From: Cycas panzhihuaensis | Taxonomy: Eukaryota > Cycadophyta | Direction: 5' to 3' | Length of the DNA: 64,000 nt | Assembly: GCA_023213395.1 (NCBI GenBank) | Contig: CM041465.1 | Coordinates: 151,163,741 to 151,227,740, forward strand | In this document: piece after piece, positions 49,882 through 61,438 of the stretch | How positions within the stretch are numbered: position 1 is the first letter of the stretch | Layout of the letters: every line of letters begins with the position of its first letter | Position numbers and translations under genes: made by a program | Notes under the pieces: model-generated | Told to the model about the DNA's origin: nothing | Seen by the model: the letters and a program-made list of their open reading frames with translations, nothing else | Database searches by the model: none

Positions 49882-51535
49882 TAATAGTTAATTACATAAA
49901 ATATTGTCACATCAAATGATAAGCTCGAGTCTTCAAAGGTATGCTAGATCATAAATGTTGCTTCTCATGAATAAAAAGTTATTAATGTCCATATGAAGTA
50001 GAGTCCATCTACTAGAATATATGGGTCCTTAGTCGCTACAACCACCAATTGGGTAGGAACTCCCTTTATGTACATGGATCAATTTGTAGCTACTAATAGT
50101 AGCTAAAAAAAGATCCCACCCCTTGCTCATATAAGAGTGCAAGTAGAAAATATATAAATGGCATATGGCAAACAAGAGTAGCTTTAAAAGTGTGTCATAC
50201 CTCTTATTAAATAGGACTATCACTTCTTTGGCATCTAATGGCTAGAAATATAATAGGCTCTATGGCCTCAAACTTGCCACATGGGCTAAAAGATGTTTCT
50301 TTGGGCTAAATAACTTACCACCATGGGTAAAATAGCTAGTAATAGATATTTTTACATGACTTAAAAATGATAGATGTGACTCAAGTAAAGCATGCATGAC
50401 TCTCTCTCATATAATAAAGTATAAAATAAACTCAATGGGTTCTTCAAGAGCCAAAAAATAAGACCATGATACATGTTATCCCTCCCATTTGGGGTACATT
50501 ACATTATAGAGTCTTGAAAATGTAATATGTGCCTAAAAAAGTTGAGAAAAAATAAAGAAAAATATAAGCATATGACTTTGAACTAAATATTCTTCATGAA
50601 AACAACTCTAAAATGTCAAATAACCTACCAAATGAAAGGTCTCTCTTTTACAAACCCAACGCAATAGATGAGACTAAAAATGAAGCCCCATAGGTCAAGA
50701 TATAATCAAACTGTTAGGAGGACTCTATGAAAAACTGAAAATAGGCATTAAGCCCCTTTTGTTGCTAGCTAGAGGTCATATAGAACTTAACGTGACCTAA
50801 AACTAACACATAAGGGAGCTGAATGGATCTAAAATATTATACAATCTAATTAATTTTAATTTTTTAAATGCAAAAAAATATTAATCAATTTAATAATTGA
50901 ATCATGTCCACCATCTATCAAATATACACCAAAATATCGATTAAGTTATAATAATATTTTTGATAACCCTAATTAGGGTTTATACACCCAAATATTTTCT
51001 TTATTGTAGATCTCCATTGTTATGCAAGTGATTGCCATAAATATATTTGTATTCCCATGGATACATAGGTTTATAATGAGGTTCACCATAGAGAGATCCA
51101 ACTACTTATGTAGGCATCTTCTCAAGATTCATTGCTGCTAAAACATAATGCCAAAGATACACACATTGCAAGGAAGAATGTCATCTGAGATATGTTCGCT
51201 GCCATCAATGGATATTGCCAATGATGAAATTATAGGGGCATCATTAGATAATCAAGCTATTGTTTCTCTGATTGCCATTGATTGATGATGCAGGACTGTA
51301 TGATGCATGGTTATTATCCTATGGCCATCTGAATATCTTGTAGAATGGAACTCCATAGTTTCATTCATAGAACCACTCATTGCTTCATATCCCTTGGAGA
51401 AAAATCCTGTGCCTACCAACTTTCTATTATATACAATTTTGAGAACCTAGGTCTCATTTTACATTATTGATTCAAAATCATGTAGTACAATACCTAGACC
51501 TATAGTACAATCAAATTCAGAAGTTCCTGATTATA
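49882..51535 (-). other. copia-F interior, left part, no gene seen
   Basis: AT-rich with no assignable frame on either strand. Sequence at 51130-51500 is less AT-biased and may be non-coding flank of the captured gene, but I could not confirm this. Confidence 0.45.
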
Positions 51536-51940
51536 GTGAATATGAAAATAGGTAAATGTATGTCCTGGTGGAAAAAAAAAAGGTTTACTTCCATTTCTCA
51601 TAGAACTTATGCTACAAACGTGAAACTTGTTGCTACTACTACTATGAAAGCTAGTGGATTTTATCGAGAGGTAAATGCACAGTTGGTCAAACATTTGGAC
51701 CAGTTACATGAATACCTTGGCTTGATGCAAGCCATTCACACTGTTTTCATGAATCGATCTAATGCTTTATTAACTATGCAAACCCTTATATCTAAGCTAG
51801 CTTCAATGAACTCTCAAGTTGAAAATCTAATAGCTATATCTTCAAAAATATTTTGCTTCTCAATGTCTCCCATGGAGTTTTTTAAAATATGGCCCCATAG
51901 TCAAGTGATGATTATGCTTCTATACATATGTGAGCCATGA
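51536..51940 (+). pseudogene. captured fragment of a plant sorting nexin (SNX1/SNX2) gene
   Basis: An open 134-codon segment whose middle encodes VATTTMKASGFYREVNAQLV, HLDQLHEYLGLMQAIHTVFM, NRSNALLTMQTLISKLASMN and SQVENLIAISSKIF (residues about 32-106). This matches the C-terminal Vps5/BAR domain of plant SNX1/SNX2 proteins, where EYLGLM..VH..F..RS.ALLTVQTL is highly conserved. Those proteins bind endosomal phosphoinositides and work in retromer sorting. Homology stops after SSKIF, where the family continues GGDKSRIRK; the remaining residues do not match. Fewer than 90 of roughly 550 residues are kept. It is antisense to copia-F, and no promoter or start context is evident. Confidence 0.8.
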
Positions 51941-52758
51941 TCTTTACTACTAATTCCAGATATACCCTAGCTTGTAGTAATAGTTCATAAAAATTCAGCA
52001 ACTACAAATATGGTAGTAGCCCGCCTTAAATCTTTCATTCCCTTTGCCCCAATGCCAAACAAGCTCTAAATAGTTTAGGAATCCCTAGATGTAACAACAA
52101 CATAGAGAGGGTTTCTATTATATATGGCTTCTTGCTAGCAGACAATCTTAGCAACCCCTTTTTTTGAAAAAATATAAGAACAAAGGCTAAACTTTGAAGG
52201 CTATAATATAATATTTTTTTAATTTTCTTTTTAATATAGTAAGTCACAAAGAGAGTATATATCAGTAGAAATAATATAGGAGCTTTATTCACCTATAAGT
52301 TTGTAAAACATTTCAAAATGGAGCCACTCCTAGCCAAGAAGGACTCTCTTAACTACTGTCAATGATCCTATTGCATTCTTGTCCATTGATATATAAAGGA
52401 TATGGTCATCGAGTAATTGGAATCTATATAATGAATTTTCATGGAATTTCACTTGCATGCAATATTATTATGGCACCACATGTATAGAAGATGTCCACTT
52501 GACCAACTTTAATAAGCTTTAAACAACTACAAAAAACTTAAAAATAGGCTTGAAAATAACCTTATATCATCATCAAAATAGCCTCTCAAAATTTGATAAT
52601 AGTCCCATAACAAAATGTGCATAAGATATAACTTAAAATGATCTTCAACTGACTAAGTCACAAAGTAGGCACATCAAAAAATTTACAAGGCTTAAAAGAT
52701 CAAAACAAGAATAACATGTACTAAAGTTTATAATGGTGTCCTCAAGGATTGACCTTGG
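51941..52758 (-). other. copia-F leader side, no gene seen
   Basis: Between the gene fragment and the primer binding site. AT-rich, with nothing recognised; the minus-strand frame at 52035-52292 has no motif. Confidence 0.45.
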
Positions 52759-52770
52759 GCTCTAATACCA
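52759..52770 (-). other. copia-F primer binding site
   Basis: The minus strand reads TGGTATTAGAGC, abutting the LTR. Confidence 0.9.
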
Positions 52771-53070
52771 TATTAGAATTAAAAATGCAAACTATACAAC
52801 AAGCATCTAATAGTGAGTGAATGATAAATAATAAAGTACAAGAGAAATGAAGTATATACAACATGAACACTTTATGTGGAGAATTGGCCAAAACTTAATT
52901 AGAAATAATGAAGATTACACACTTATAATACATGCTTACCACTAATGAGAGAATCCCATTGGTCAACTCAGAGGTGGTACATATCTCTAGGTGGCCCACA
53001 ACCTCTAATATAAAAATACAAAGAATAGAGAGAGTTTACATAAGGTTAATGTAATTAAGTATTGCACACA
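52771..53070 (-). repeat. copia-F 5' LTR
   Basis: Plus-strand view TATTAGAATTAA...GTATTGCACACA, 300 bp, partner of 49569-49868. Confidence 0.9.
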
Positions 53071-53075
53071 ATAAT

Positions 53076-53860
53076 AATCTGTTGGAGGAATGACTAGTTT
53101 GAATAATCTATCACTAGTTATTTGTCCCTTAGTCACTATTGTTTTGTTCCTTAGCTTATCTTTATTGGTACATTCCCTATTATCAAAGATTACCTTATAT
53201 TTTTACTCTATTATTTGTCCTACTAATAGCAGACTTTTTTTAAGTATTAAGAAATAAAGCACATTATTAATATACCTTGCTTCTCTAAAATTAATTTATA
53301 TAGAGACATTTCCTTTACTAATTATAGCTTGAGTGGTATTATCACCAAATATAGTCTTACTTCTTTTGATGTTATCCAATTCTTTAAACCACTCTTCTCT
53401 ATGTACCATGTAAGTAGAACAATCTAAATATATGTACCAACTATCTTCTTTCTTATTTGCTATCAAACTTCATAGAATTAATCTTCCAACTTGTATTTCT
53501 TTAATAGCTATATTAATAGTCCCACTTTGTAAATTTGATCTTTTTGTAAAGTAATTTTCTTCCAAGTGTCCATTTCTATGGTAATAGAAATATTAGATTG
53601 CTCCTCCACCCTTAGGATTTCTTCCTCTTTGTCCTTGATTTCTACCCTTAGGATTTTAACCTCTACCTCTTCCTTGAGTTGTAAAATTTTATCCTTTGGC
53701 CTTGATTGAATTGGTCTTGAAATTACTTTTGTCCTTAGAATTAATTTTGTCCTTGATAAAAATAACCTTGTCCTTGATGATGACCTTGACCTTAATAAGC
53801 TTGACGTTATCTTTGAAATTAATTCTAATTTCGAGGTTGTTGACCTCTTCCTCTAGGGCA
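53076..53860 (-). pseudogene. copia-E gag end, protease and pre-integrase region, decayed
   Basis: Minus strand, collinear between the gag at 53861 and the integrase left of copia-F. 53690-53850 is a repetitive Lys/Asp/Phe-rich stretch (FKDNVKLIKVKVIIKDKVIF) produced by tandem AAGGACAA-like units. Protease motifs are too decayed to point to residues. Confidence 0.55.
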
Positions 53861-54550
53861 TTATCTTTTATTCCTAAAACTTTGTCCTTGAAATATAGGC
53901 CTAATTTTTGCCTTGGTGCCAAATGTATATTTAAGAAACACACTTCCTCTCTTTTTCTCTTCCATAACTAGAAACATTGTACTTAATTGATCTATCTTAA
54001 GGGTAGTAAGGTCCTTATAGACCTCAATATTTGTGGCAACCATGTCAAATCTTTTGATGTCACTTATACATCTCAAGATTTTCTCTACTACTCTTTGCTC
54101 ACTTATAACTTCTCTGAAGGCTCTGATCTGATTAAATAGGCCTTGAATTTTTGTGATGAAGTCATCCACATCTTTATTGTTATTCATCTTAGAATTCTCA
54201 AACTTACTCCTCAAAGTTTGAAGATTTAATGCAGTTGCTCCTTCATAAGTGGTCTTTAAAGCATCCCATACTTCCTTTGATGTAGATGTTTCACTCACTT
54301 TTAGAAAAATGTGATCCTCTAAAGTATAGAAAATAAATTTCAAAGCTTCATTATCTTGTTTCTCATTCTTCTTGAAAATCTTATTTTTGTCTTTAGTAGT
54401 GTTTGTAGTAAGTGTTCCATAACATGTTTCAATTAATTTCCACATATATTTTAATATAAAAATAAGTTTTATTCTTCTACTCTAATTTAGAAAGTTAGTA
54501 CTATCAAGCTTTAGCACCATTACATTGCTAATACCTAAGGCCATAATGAG
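53861..54550 (-). pseudogene. copia-E gag
   Basis: The open frame reads MWKLIETCYGTLT, NEALKFIFYTLEDHIFLKVS, TSTSKEVWDALKTTYEGATA, LQTLRSKFENSKMNNNKDV and DDFITKIQGLFNQIRAFREV, a typical copia gag (UBN2 family) core. It is 194 codons long from the first ATG. The true start lies upstream near 54540, with LDSTNFLN..RRIKLIFILK before the ATG. Confidence 0.9.
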
Positions 54551-55480
54551 AATAATTATCTTAAAAATAACTACTTAAAAAAGTAAAGTACTTGAAAAGA
54601 AATATTGAAAAGTACTTAAGTAAGGCAATAAAGGCACTCAAAAAATAAACAAGACTTGTCCTGCTTCAACTTTGGGACATGCACAAGTGTCCCAATTAGA
54701 ACTTAACCTCATCCAAAGTAAGATTATAGTATTAATAATGTTTACAAACTAAAATTTTACTAGTTTTAATTAAGGGCCATCTCATAGGAAGCTTAAAACT
54801 ATCATCAAATTTAGTCATTAAAATATTATATCAAATAAATTTAAAAAATCTTAAAAAATCATCCACTCAATAGAGAATTTAAATAGGAACCCAAAATCTT
54901 AAATAGCACTCAAGTTTGACTTCAAATGATCTAGTTATGCATTAAAAGATATAAGGAGATCAAAAGGGATAAACATCCCTTTAGTGTATAAACCTAAAAA
55001 AACATTTACATCAATTTCCACCCATTAAAAAGGATATCAAATGAAGACCAAACATAGTCATGTCACCACTCGTTCCATTTGGGTAGAAGTGTAAAATGCC
55101 TTATAGTTAGTAGAACTAAAAGTGGACCCCACTAGTGACTAATATTGCTACTAAAGTAAAAATACGTACTAGCCTTAAAAAAATAAATTTGCTCCTTTAA
55201 AAACTTGATTTCCTAGTCACTTTGCTTTGCTATGTGACCTACATGCTTAATAATAGTGGTTTCAAGGCAATGGAGTTTCACTAAAATATAAAACATGATT
55301 AAACATTAATGACTTTATCAGACTATCTTTATAATCTTTACATTTAGCTTTTGAGATTGAGACTACATTTGTGGGCAAAAGTAATGTGACAAAATATATA
55401 TGTATAAGATAAGAGTAAGTGATCAAATAATCCCATAAAATAATCAATCAACTAACCATCTAAAAGGCCTCACTTCAAGT
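54551..55480 (-). other. probable copia-E leader, no gene seen
   Basis: AT-rich, no frame recognised. A 5' LTR matching 46610-46883 was not found, so the element seems truncated here, perhaps by copia-G. Confidence 0.4.
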
Positions 55481-55882
55481 GATAAATGCAATAAGCATAT
55501 TAATAATAAGATGATATACTACCTAAGTATCATGATGGATTCAAAGGAGCAGAGCGGGACATTTAGATCGCATACATTTTGAGTAAACTATGATTTCTAA
55601 ATGTTAGCAGTGTTGAAAAATACTAGGGAGATATTCCCACCCTTTAAATAGAGTTTTTGGGGAGGTAGCAAGTGCCATTACTTAACTTGCAGGTTAGCCA
55701 ACATATAATTTTAAAATATATTAAAAAAGTAACAATAATAAATGAATACACATACCTTAATAAAGAAGAGTCAGCTCCTAATGGCTATTGGGAGGCTCTA
55801 GGTGCCCTAGGGGGGCTCAAAGGTGCCTTTGAGGGACCCTAAGCACACAGTTCTTTTAATAACATTGAGGTTAGTCCCAACA
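55481..55882 (-). repeat. copia-G 3' LTR
   Basis: On the element strand it starts TGTTGGGACTAACC at 55882 after a polypurine tract, and has a CTATTTAAAGGG TATA-like box near 55640-55655. The left end is approximate because the partner LTR is beyond the window. Confidence 0.65.
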
Positions 55883-55895
55883 TTCTCCCCCATAA
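55883..55895 (-). other. copia-G polypurine tract
   Basis: The minus strand reads TTATGGGGGAGAA directly before TGTTGGG. Confidence 0.88.
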
Positions 55896-56344
55896 GCTCA
55901 ATGTGTGCGACTCCCAGATTTTCTCTAAACTTCTCGAATTTGATCTTTCCCAAAGCCTTTGTAAAAATATATATTATTTGATCTTCAGTGTTGTAATAAG
56001 CTAACTTGATCTCATCTACTTGCACAAGTTCCTAAATGAAGTGGTGTTGGGTCTCAATATGATTTGTTCTGCCATGGAATACCAAATTTTTGGCCATTTG
56101 GATAGTGCTTTGATTGTCATACTAAATTCGAGTAGGACCTTACCTTTTAATTTGAAAATCCTGTAAAAGTCTTCTTAGCCATATTGATTCACAAGCTCTT
56201 GCAACTATAGATTTATACTCTGCCTTGGTTATGGATAAGGAAATGGTATTTTACTCCTTTGTACTCTAAGCTACTACTGTTAATCCCATACTGAATACAT
56301 AACCCGTTGTAGACTTTTTATCATCAATATCACCTGCCCAATCT
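55896..56344 (-). pseudogene. copia-G RNase H C-terminal part
   Basis: The minus strand reads DSDWAGDIDDKKSTTGYVFS near 56290-56350, KAEYKSIVARACESIWLRRL, YDNQSTIQMAKNLVFHGRT, and KLAYYNTEDQIIYIFTKALG with KFEKFRENLGV near 55900-55990. The Asp of D.DWAG, the Glu of KAEY and the Asp of YDNQS are kept. Stops are few but present. It is split at 56345 by gypsy-E and rejoins 61785. Confidence 0.9.
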
Positions 56345-56349
56345 GAATC
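56345..56349. repeat. target site duplication of gypsy-E
   Basis: GAATC here and at 61780-61784, directly outside the LTRs. Confidence 0.94.
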
Positions 56350-56690
56350 TGTAACATAACCCCACCTTTCCTTAGAAAGTGTGAACCACCAACAAATAAG
56401 GATTAAGGGGTTTAGTAAGTTATGTGTATGGACTTCTAAGCTGTCCAATAAGATGTAAGGCCACTAGGGCTACCAATAGAATCATTAAGGATGAAGACCC
56501 TTACTTGTGTATTTAAAGGGTTAAATCACTTGTTATATTATTGAGTATGATATCTCAAAAGGAGAAAGTACTTTGGTACTCATTTTGGTGATTCATTTTC
56601 TGTGATGTACTTATGCACTCATGTTATTTGGCTTCATTTTCTGCTAACTATAACTCCTACAAGCCCAGATTTCTAAGAAGGAACGGTTCA
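56350..56690 (+). repeat. gypsy-E 5' LTR
   Basis: Starts TGTAACATAACCCC, ends GGAACGGTTCA; 341 bp. It aligns without gaps with 61439-61779, with roughly 25-30 differences by eye. Confidence 0.95.
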
Positions 56691-56692
56691 AG

Positions 56693-56704
56693 TGGTATCA
56701 AAGC
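56693..56704 (+). other. gypsy-E primer binding site
   Basis: TGGTATCAAAGC, one change from the initiator Met tRNA complement, 2 bases inside the LTR. Confidence 0.92.
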
Positions 56705-57974
56705 TACGTTCGCGATCGTGGGAAGCTGCCTAAAATAGCAAATTTACTTTTTCTTGTATGATTGAGTACTCTCTCTACCTAGGTAGACAGGAAAGACTTT
56801 CACTCAGTACTCTCTCCAAAAAGATTGAGGAATGGTAGCAGGACATATTAGAGGTCATGAGGTGAAGGGAAATTTCATCCTTCAAGTATCGTAAGCAATT
56901 TATTTCTTCTATATTCAATTCAAATTTTAAGTTTTCTTTTTCTACATTAGGTTATATTCCAATGGTAGATAACACCGCCGGGCAGCTACCCTTTATGTCC
57001 CCTCCCACCTCTCCCTTCTAGGTAGATAACATTATTGAGTGGCTACCCAAGTATCCAAGTAGAGACCATGTACCGGGGGTCCTTAAAGATCACAAGGATC
57101 TGTCGTTCTAGCTAAGTGTATTATGGATTTTCTGCCCCTTACGTGAAGGACTGGAGATAACACTCCTGAACCAAGCCCTAGACAAAACTTGGCTACAGAA
57201 GTGTGCCTCCACGTACCTCTAAGTATATAGGAGGACCCCTTTAGGATCCTAAAACCCTCCCTAGCACAGGTAAACTATCGGCCGCTGAAGTCTTGTAGTG
57301 CAGTGGTTAGCGATTAGCGCCACGAAGTTACCTGCCCCAAACTTCTGCATCAGAAGTTTATTGGCAAGCCTATAAGACCAAGCACACCTCATTCTATAAT
57401 AGGTAGGAAACACATGATCATTCTCTACTTCCCCTACCCTAATCTTGATTAAGATCACAAGCCACTAACTACCTAAATTTAAAACTTGTCAGAACAATCA
57501 AGCCTCCCAAAAAAAAAAAAGTGAGCAAAAAAAAAAAAGAGAGAGAGAAAAAGAAAAAAGAAGAGAGCAAAAAAAAAAAACTCCACTTAGCCCTTGCTCA
57601 CAGTGAAAAAAAATTACCCTTATAACTCATATACCTCAATTCGATCAGCATCTCGTAAGGGTCATTTTACACTAGGTTAATCTATACCCCCAATTTTCAC
57701 TCTTTTTGTACCTGGGCCACTAGTGAGCCCCACCACTCCAAATTCACCTTAAAAACTCATACATTCCATTTTGATAAGTTTTTTGTGCTCTTTCTAGTGG
57801 ACTAAATATCTTGCTTATGTAATTTTGGGGTCAACAAGTTATAGACACCCCACATTCCCTTATTCACCCCTTCTTTCCCATATAGCAACTCCCTATTCTT
57901 ATATGTCATTCTTTCCTGATCTGTCCCACTTCGTTCTTTCCCTTCTTTCTATTTACTCCCGCTTATTTAATCCC
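56705..57974 (+). other. gypsy-E leader
   Basis: Untranslated leader of about 1.3 kb. 57509-57580 is an A-rich tract with GAGAGAG. From about 57610 it is collinear with gypsy-C from 27345. No gene is seen. The short minus-strand frame at 57261-57458 has no motif. Confidence 0.65.
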
Positions 57975-58770
57975 TTTCCTCAACTCCAATAGTAAAAAGT
58001 CAAATAGAAAAAATTTCTAAGTTGACCAATGACTTATCTAACTTCAAAACATAGGTCAATGATAAACTCAGTAGCATACCTACCAAATCTGACCTAGATG
58101 ACACTAAGAAATAGATTCTCAGACTGCTTCAGTAGTGGGTGCCACCTCAACCCCAAAGCATAGGAGCTTCTAACTCAATGGGCAACCAACCTCCTCCTTT
58201 TCTAGGAAGCAATGCATATACAGGAGGTTCTCCACCAAGACAACCTTTTTTCCACCATAAGATCAACATTCCTACCTTTGATCTAGGCATGAATAAAGAG
58301 TGCACTCAAATCTAGATTAATAAGTTAGAATCCTACTTCACTCTCCACCTGATGTCAGAAGAGGACCAATTGTTATACACTTCCATTCACTTAGATGGTT
58401 GAGCTCAGCATTGGTTTAACTAGTGGAAGTGGGAATATCCCTCTCACCAAACTTGGTCCCACTTCACTAGTTGTTTCTTTGAACAATATGAAGATACATG
58501 GAGTCAATCTTTTTTCACATAACTCTCCCAGTTTAAGCAAATATCAACTATAGAAGCTTACATGGATGAATTTCAAGCTTTATATAATTGTGCACCACAA
58601 AGCTAAAACTTGGACAAATAAACAGGGATTGATATTTATGTGGTAGGACTCCAAGACCGTATTCAAATCAGATTAAAGACAATGGCAATTTACTCCCTTA
58701 AGAAAGCTCTCAAGTGGGCCCATGCAATAGAAGCTGAGTTTGTAGCAAACAGACCCTTAGCTATTTGATG
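57975..58770 (+). pseudogene. gypsy-E gag
   Basis: The site matching the gypsy-C ATG has lost its start codon. It encodes SKLTNDLSNFKT, HHKINIPTFDLGMNKECTQI, NKLESYFTLHLMSEEDQLLY, SHFTSCFFEQYEDTWSQSFF and IDIYVVGLQDRIQIRLKTMA, all closely matching gypsy-C gag. Stops lie at former Gln and Trp codons (for example near 58111 and 58135). Confidence 0.88.
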
Positions 58771-59510
58771 GGATAACTCTTAGTTCTCACGCACTCGATA
58801 GGCAGACTTCCAGCGACCTCAACCTCGATTTGATGATGCCTCTCATCCTCAAGCTGACTTCACACATCCTCGACCACAATAGGATGATTCTTGACCATCT
58901 ATTGATCACCAAAATGAGGATACCTCCACCAAAAGAGTCCAAATTTCTCAAGCTAAAGCACAACATCGAATCAAGGCTAGCCTTTGTATGCAGTGTGCAA
59001 AAAAGTGGACTTTTGGGCATGGTCATTTTTGCAAAGCACGGCATATGGTCTTCTTCATTGGCCTATCCCTCTCCCCTGATGATCCCTCTGACTCTGACTC
59101 CAACCAGGAGGCTGATGATAAAACCCATGATGATCTTGTACCAAACCCCCAACCCGAAGTATCTATATCCACTGTTACCACCTCCTCCTACCCTGAACCC
59201 CTAAGAGTTAGAGGCATTCTCTACAAGGCTCTAATATCTATCTTGACCGATGGTGGCGCGTCACTTAACTTCATTGATATTTTGATAGCTAGACAACTTA
59301 ACCTATGTATTGTCCTAAAAATTAGCTTCACATGTTCTCTACTAGGGTACCAGAAACTCCATTGTGCAGGTGCTATTAAAAACCTCTAAGTCCAAATTAG
59401 CTCATACCTTTTAGTGTCAGACTTCTATACCTTGTCAATAGAAGGATCTGATGCCATATTAGGGATTCAGTGGTTGCAAACACTAGGGACATATAGCATG
59501 AACAACTCGC
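58771..59510 (+). pseudogene. gypsy-E zinc knuckle and protease
   Basis: The zinc-binding block CMQCAKKWTFGHGHFCKARH is intact near 58985-59045, as is the acidic linker after it. The protease has ILTDGGASLNFIDILIARQL near 59235-59300 (D-G-G for D-[ST]-G) and EGSDAILGIQWLQTLGTY near 59440-59495. One open stretch runs 58988-59389 and ends at a stop after GAIKNL. Confidence 0.88.
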
Positions 59511-59514
59511 TTAT

Positions 59515-59588
59515 AATGACCTCCACTCCAATCCTCATCACTCCTGATTTTAATGACCTCCACTCCGGTCCTCATCACTCCTGATTTT
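59515..59588. repeat. 37-bp tandem duplication at RT deletion junction
   Basis: Two copies of a 37-base unit (starting AATGACCTCCACTCC) lie exactly where protease sequence gives way to RNase H sequence. The copies differ at two bases. Confidence 0.95.
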
Positions 59589-59990
59589 AACTAACCCTTC
59601 CAACTTGAATGTGATGCTTCAGGGTTTGGTTTAGGTGCAATCCTAATGCAAGACTCTCATCCCATTACATTTAAAAGCTAAAAGTTAAAAGATCATGAGC
59701 TTCATCTCTCTACATATCAGAAAGAAATGAAGGTTATTCTCCATGCTATTAATAACTGGTGGCAATATCTCTTAGGCTCTAAGTTCACTATTCTCACGAA
59801 TCATCGTAGCCTCCATGATTTATTGACTCAACTAGTCTTGTCTGAAGAACAAGCTAAGTGGGTTCATCGATTATAAGTCTTTGACTTCTCAATAGCATAT
59901 AAACAAGGGAAAGACAATACAGTGGCAGATACTCTCTCACATCTCCATCCTGACGACAATGTTCCTAACCTAAGCCTCTATACCATCAGC
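59589..59990 (+). pseudogene. gypsy-E RNase H
   Basis: Encodes PFQLECDASGFGLGAILMQD, STYQKEMKVILHAINNWWQY, RSLHDLLTQLVLSEEQAKW and GKDNTVADTLSHL. The first catalytic Asp (CDAS) remains. It aligns with gypsy-C from about 30365, whereas the preceding protease aligns with gypsy-C to about 29195. Confidence 0.9.
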
Positions 59991-61200
59991 AACCCCCAAC
60001 CACTTTGGCTTGATGAACTATGTGTTGAAAATCAAGCCTAGCTAGACTATCCTAATTGGAGGGAAAAAGTTCTCACCCATAAAGGTTGGTCAACCTTCAA
60101 CAATTACCTCCTCTACTGCAATTGTATCTTTGTCCATCCCTCCTCATTATTCATTCCTAAAATCCTAATAGAATACCACTCGTCCCCCCTCGATGGCCAC
60201 TCTAGCTTCGATAAGACTTATTGACAGATTCACATAGATTTCTTTTGGCCCCACATGAAGACCACCATATTCACCTTTATATTAGAATGTGACACCTATC
60301 AACAAAATAAAGTAGAGACCAAACCTCTCCTTGGCCTTCTCCAACCATTAAATATTCCTCAAGACAAGTGGCAAGATATTTCCATGGACTTCATCATGGG
60401 CCTACCCCCATCTGCTAGGTTTGACTCCATTTAGGTAATTATTAATCGATTAACCAAGTACACACACTTTCTCCCAATGCACACCTCATATTCATCCTTC
60501 TGTCTTACTGACTTATATGTCCAATTCATATTTTGCCTCTATAGTTTCCCATCATCTATTATTTGTGAACAAGACCCTATGTTTACTAGCTCCTTTTGGC
60601 AAGAACTCTTTAAGGATATTGGAACCTTATTTAACATGAACTCTTCCTACCACCCATAAACAGATGGCCAATCTAAGGTTCTAAACAAAACTTTAGAAAC
60701 TTATCTATGTTGCTTGCCTCAGAACACTAAGCTAAGTGGGCCTCATGGCTTGCCCTGGCCTAGTATTGGTATAACTCCTCCCATCATTCTGCCATTGGTA
60801 TGTCCCTCTTTTTGGCTCTTTATGGCTACCACCCACCTTCCCACCATACCCTAGCCACAAACTTTAGAACAGCTTCTGTGCAACAGAAGCTTCAAGAAAT
60901 GGATCAAATCTTGCATGCCCTTCGACAAAATCTAGCCACTGCTTAGAATCGAATGAAGCAACTTGCAGACCACCACCGATCTGATCAATCATTTGATATT
61001 GGAGATCTAGTATACCTTCACCTCTAACCTCATAAGCAACAATCACTCAAGTCCCATCAAGGGTATAAACTAAGCCCCTGCTACTATGGCCCTTATAAGA
61101 TCTTATACAAAATTGGTGAAGTTGCTTATGCCCTTAAACTTCCCCTAAACACTAATATCCATAATGTCTTCCACATGTTCTGCCTAAAAAAATACCTTGG
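59991..61200 (+). pseudogene. gypsy-E integrase
   Basis: The zinc domain is near 60170-60305 (EYHSSPLDGHSSFDKTY, then CDTYQQN with one Cys lost). In the core, SMDFIMGLPPS gives the first Asp and CEQDPMFTSSFWQELFK the second; DGQSKVLNKTLETYL has Lys where the catalytic Glu should be. Frame changes occur after about 60720. GPY-like sequence lies near 61080-61170. Confidence 0.88.
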
Positions 61201-61438
61201 AGCTAAAGTTACACCCCACACAACCCTACCCATTCTCTCTGAAGAGCAAACTCTTACAATTCCTCCTAATAAAATCCTTGCTAGTCACTAGTGCTGCCTC
61301 CAGAATCACACTATTTCTGAACACTTAGTATAGTGGGTCAGTTGTGATATTGATGAAGCTACTTGGGAGTTGGACAAGTTCATCCAACAACATCGTCATT
61401 TCCAACGCTACGAGGACTCAACATCTTAGAGGGGGACT
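61201..61438 (+). pseudogene. gypsy-E chromodomain and polypurine tract
   Basis: KILASH, a stop, CCLQNHTISEHLV, then WVSCDIDEATWELDKFIQQH is a decayed chromodomain. It ends at LRGG-type codons, with AGAGGGGGACT at 61428-61438 as the polypurine tract. Confidence 0.82.

Larger units (their letters stand above)
49569..53070 (-). mobile_element. copia-F, non-autonomous LTR element carrying a host gene fragment
   Basis: 3,502 bp with two 300-bp LTRs, a minus-strand primer binding site at 52759-52770 and a minus-strand polypurine tract at 49869-49881, so it is minus-oriented. I find no gag, protease, integrase or RT in its 2.9-kb interior. What is recognisable is a plus-strand fragment of a sorting nexin gene. 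It is inserted in copia-E between integrase and gag. Confidence 0.88.

Noticed and set aside
53696-53971. Plus-strand Leu/Ser/Ile-rich open frame
   Set aside because: It is antisense to the copia-E gag and its AAGGACAA-like repeats. The minus strand is the coding one.
57261-57458. Minus-strand 65-codon frame in the gypsy-E leader as a gene
   Set aside because: It has no motif and lies inside an untranslated leader, so it is a likely chance frame.
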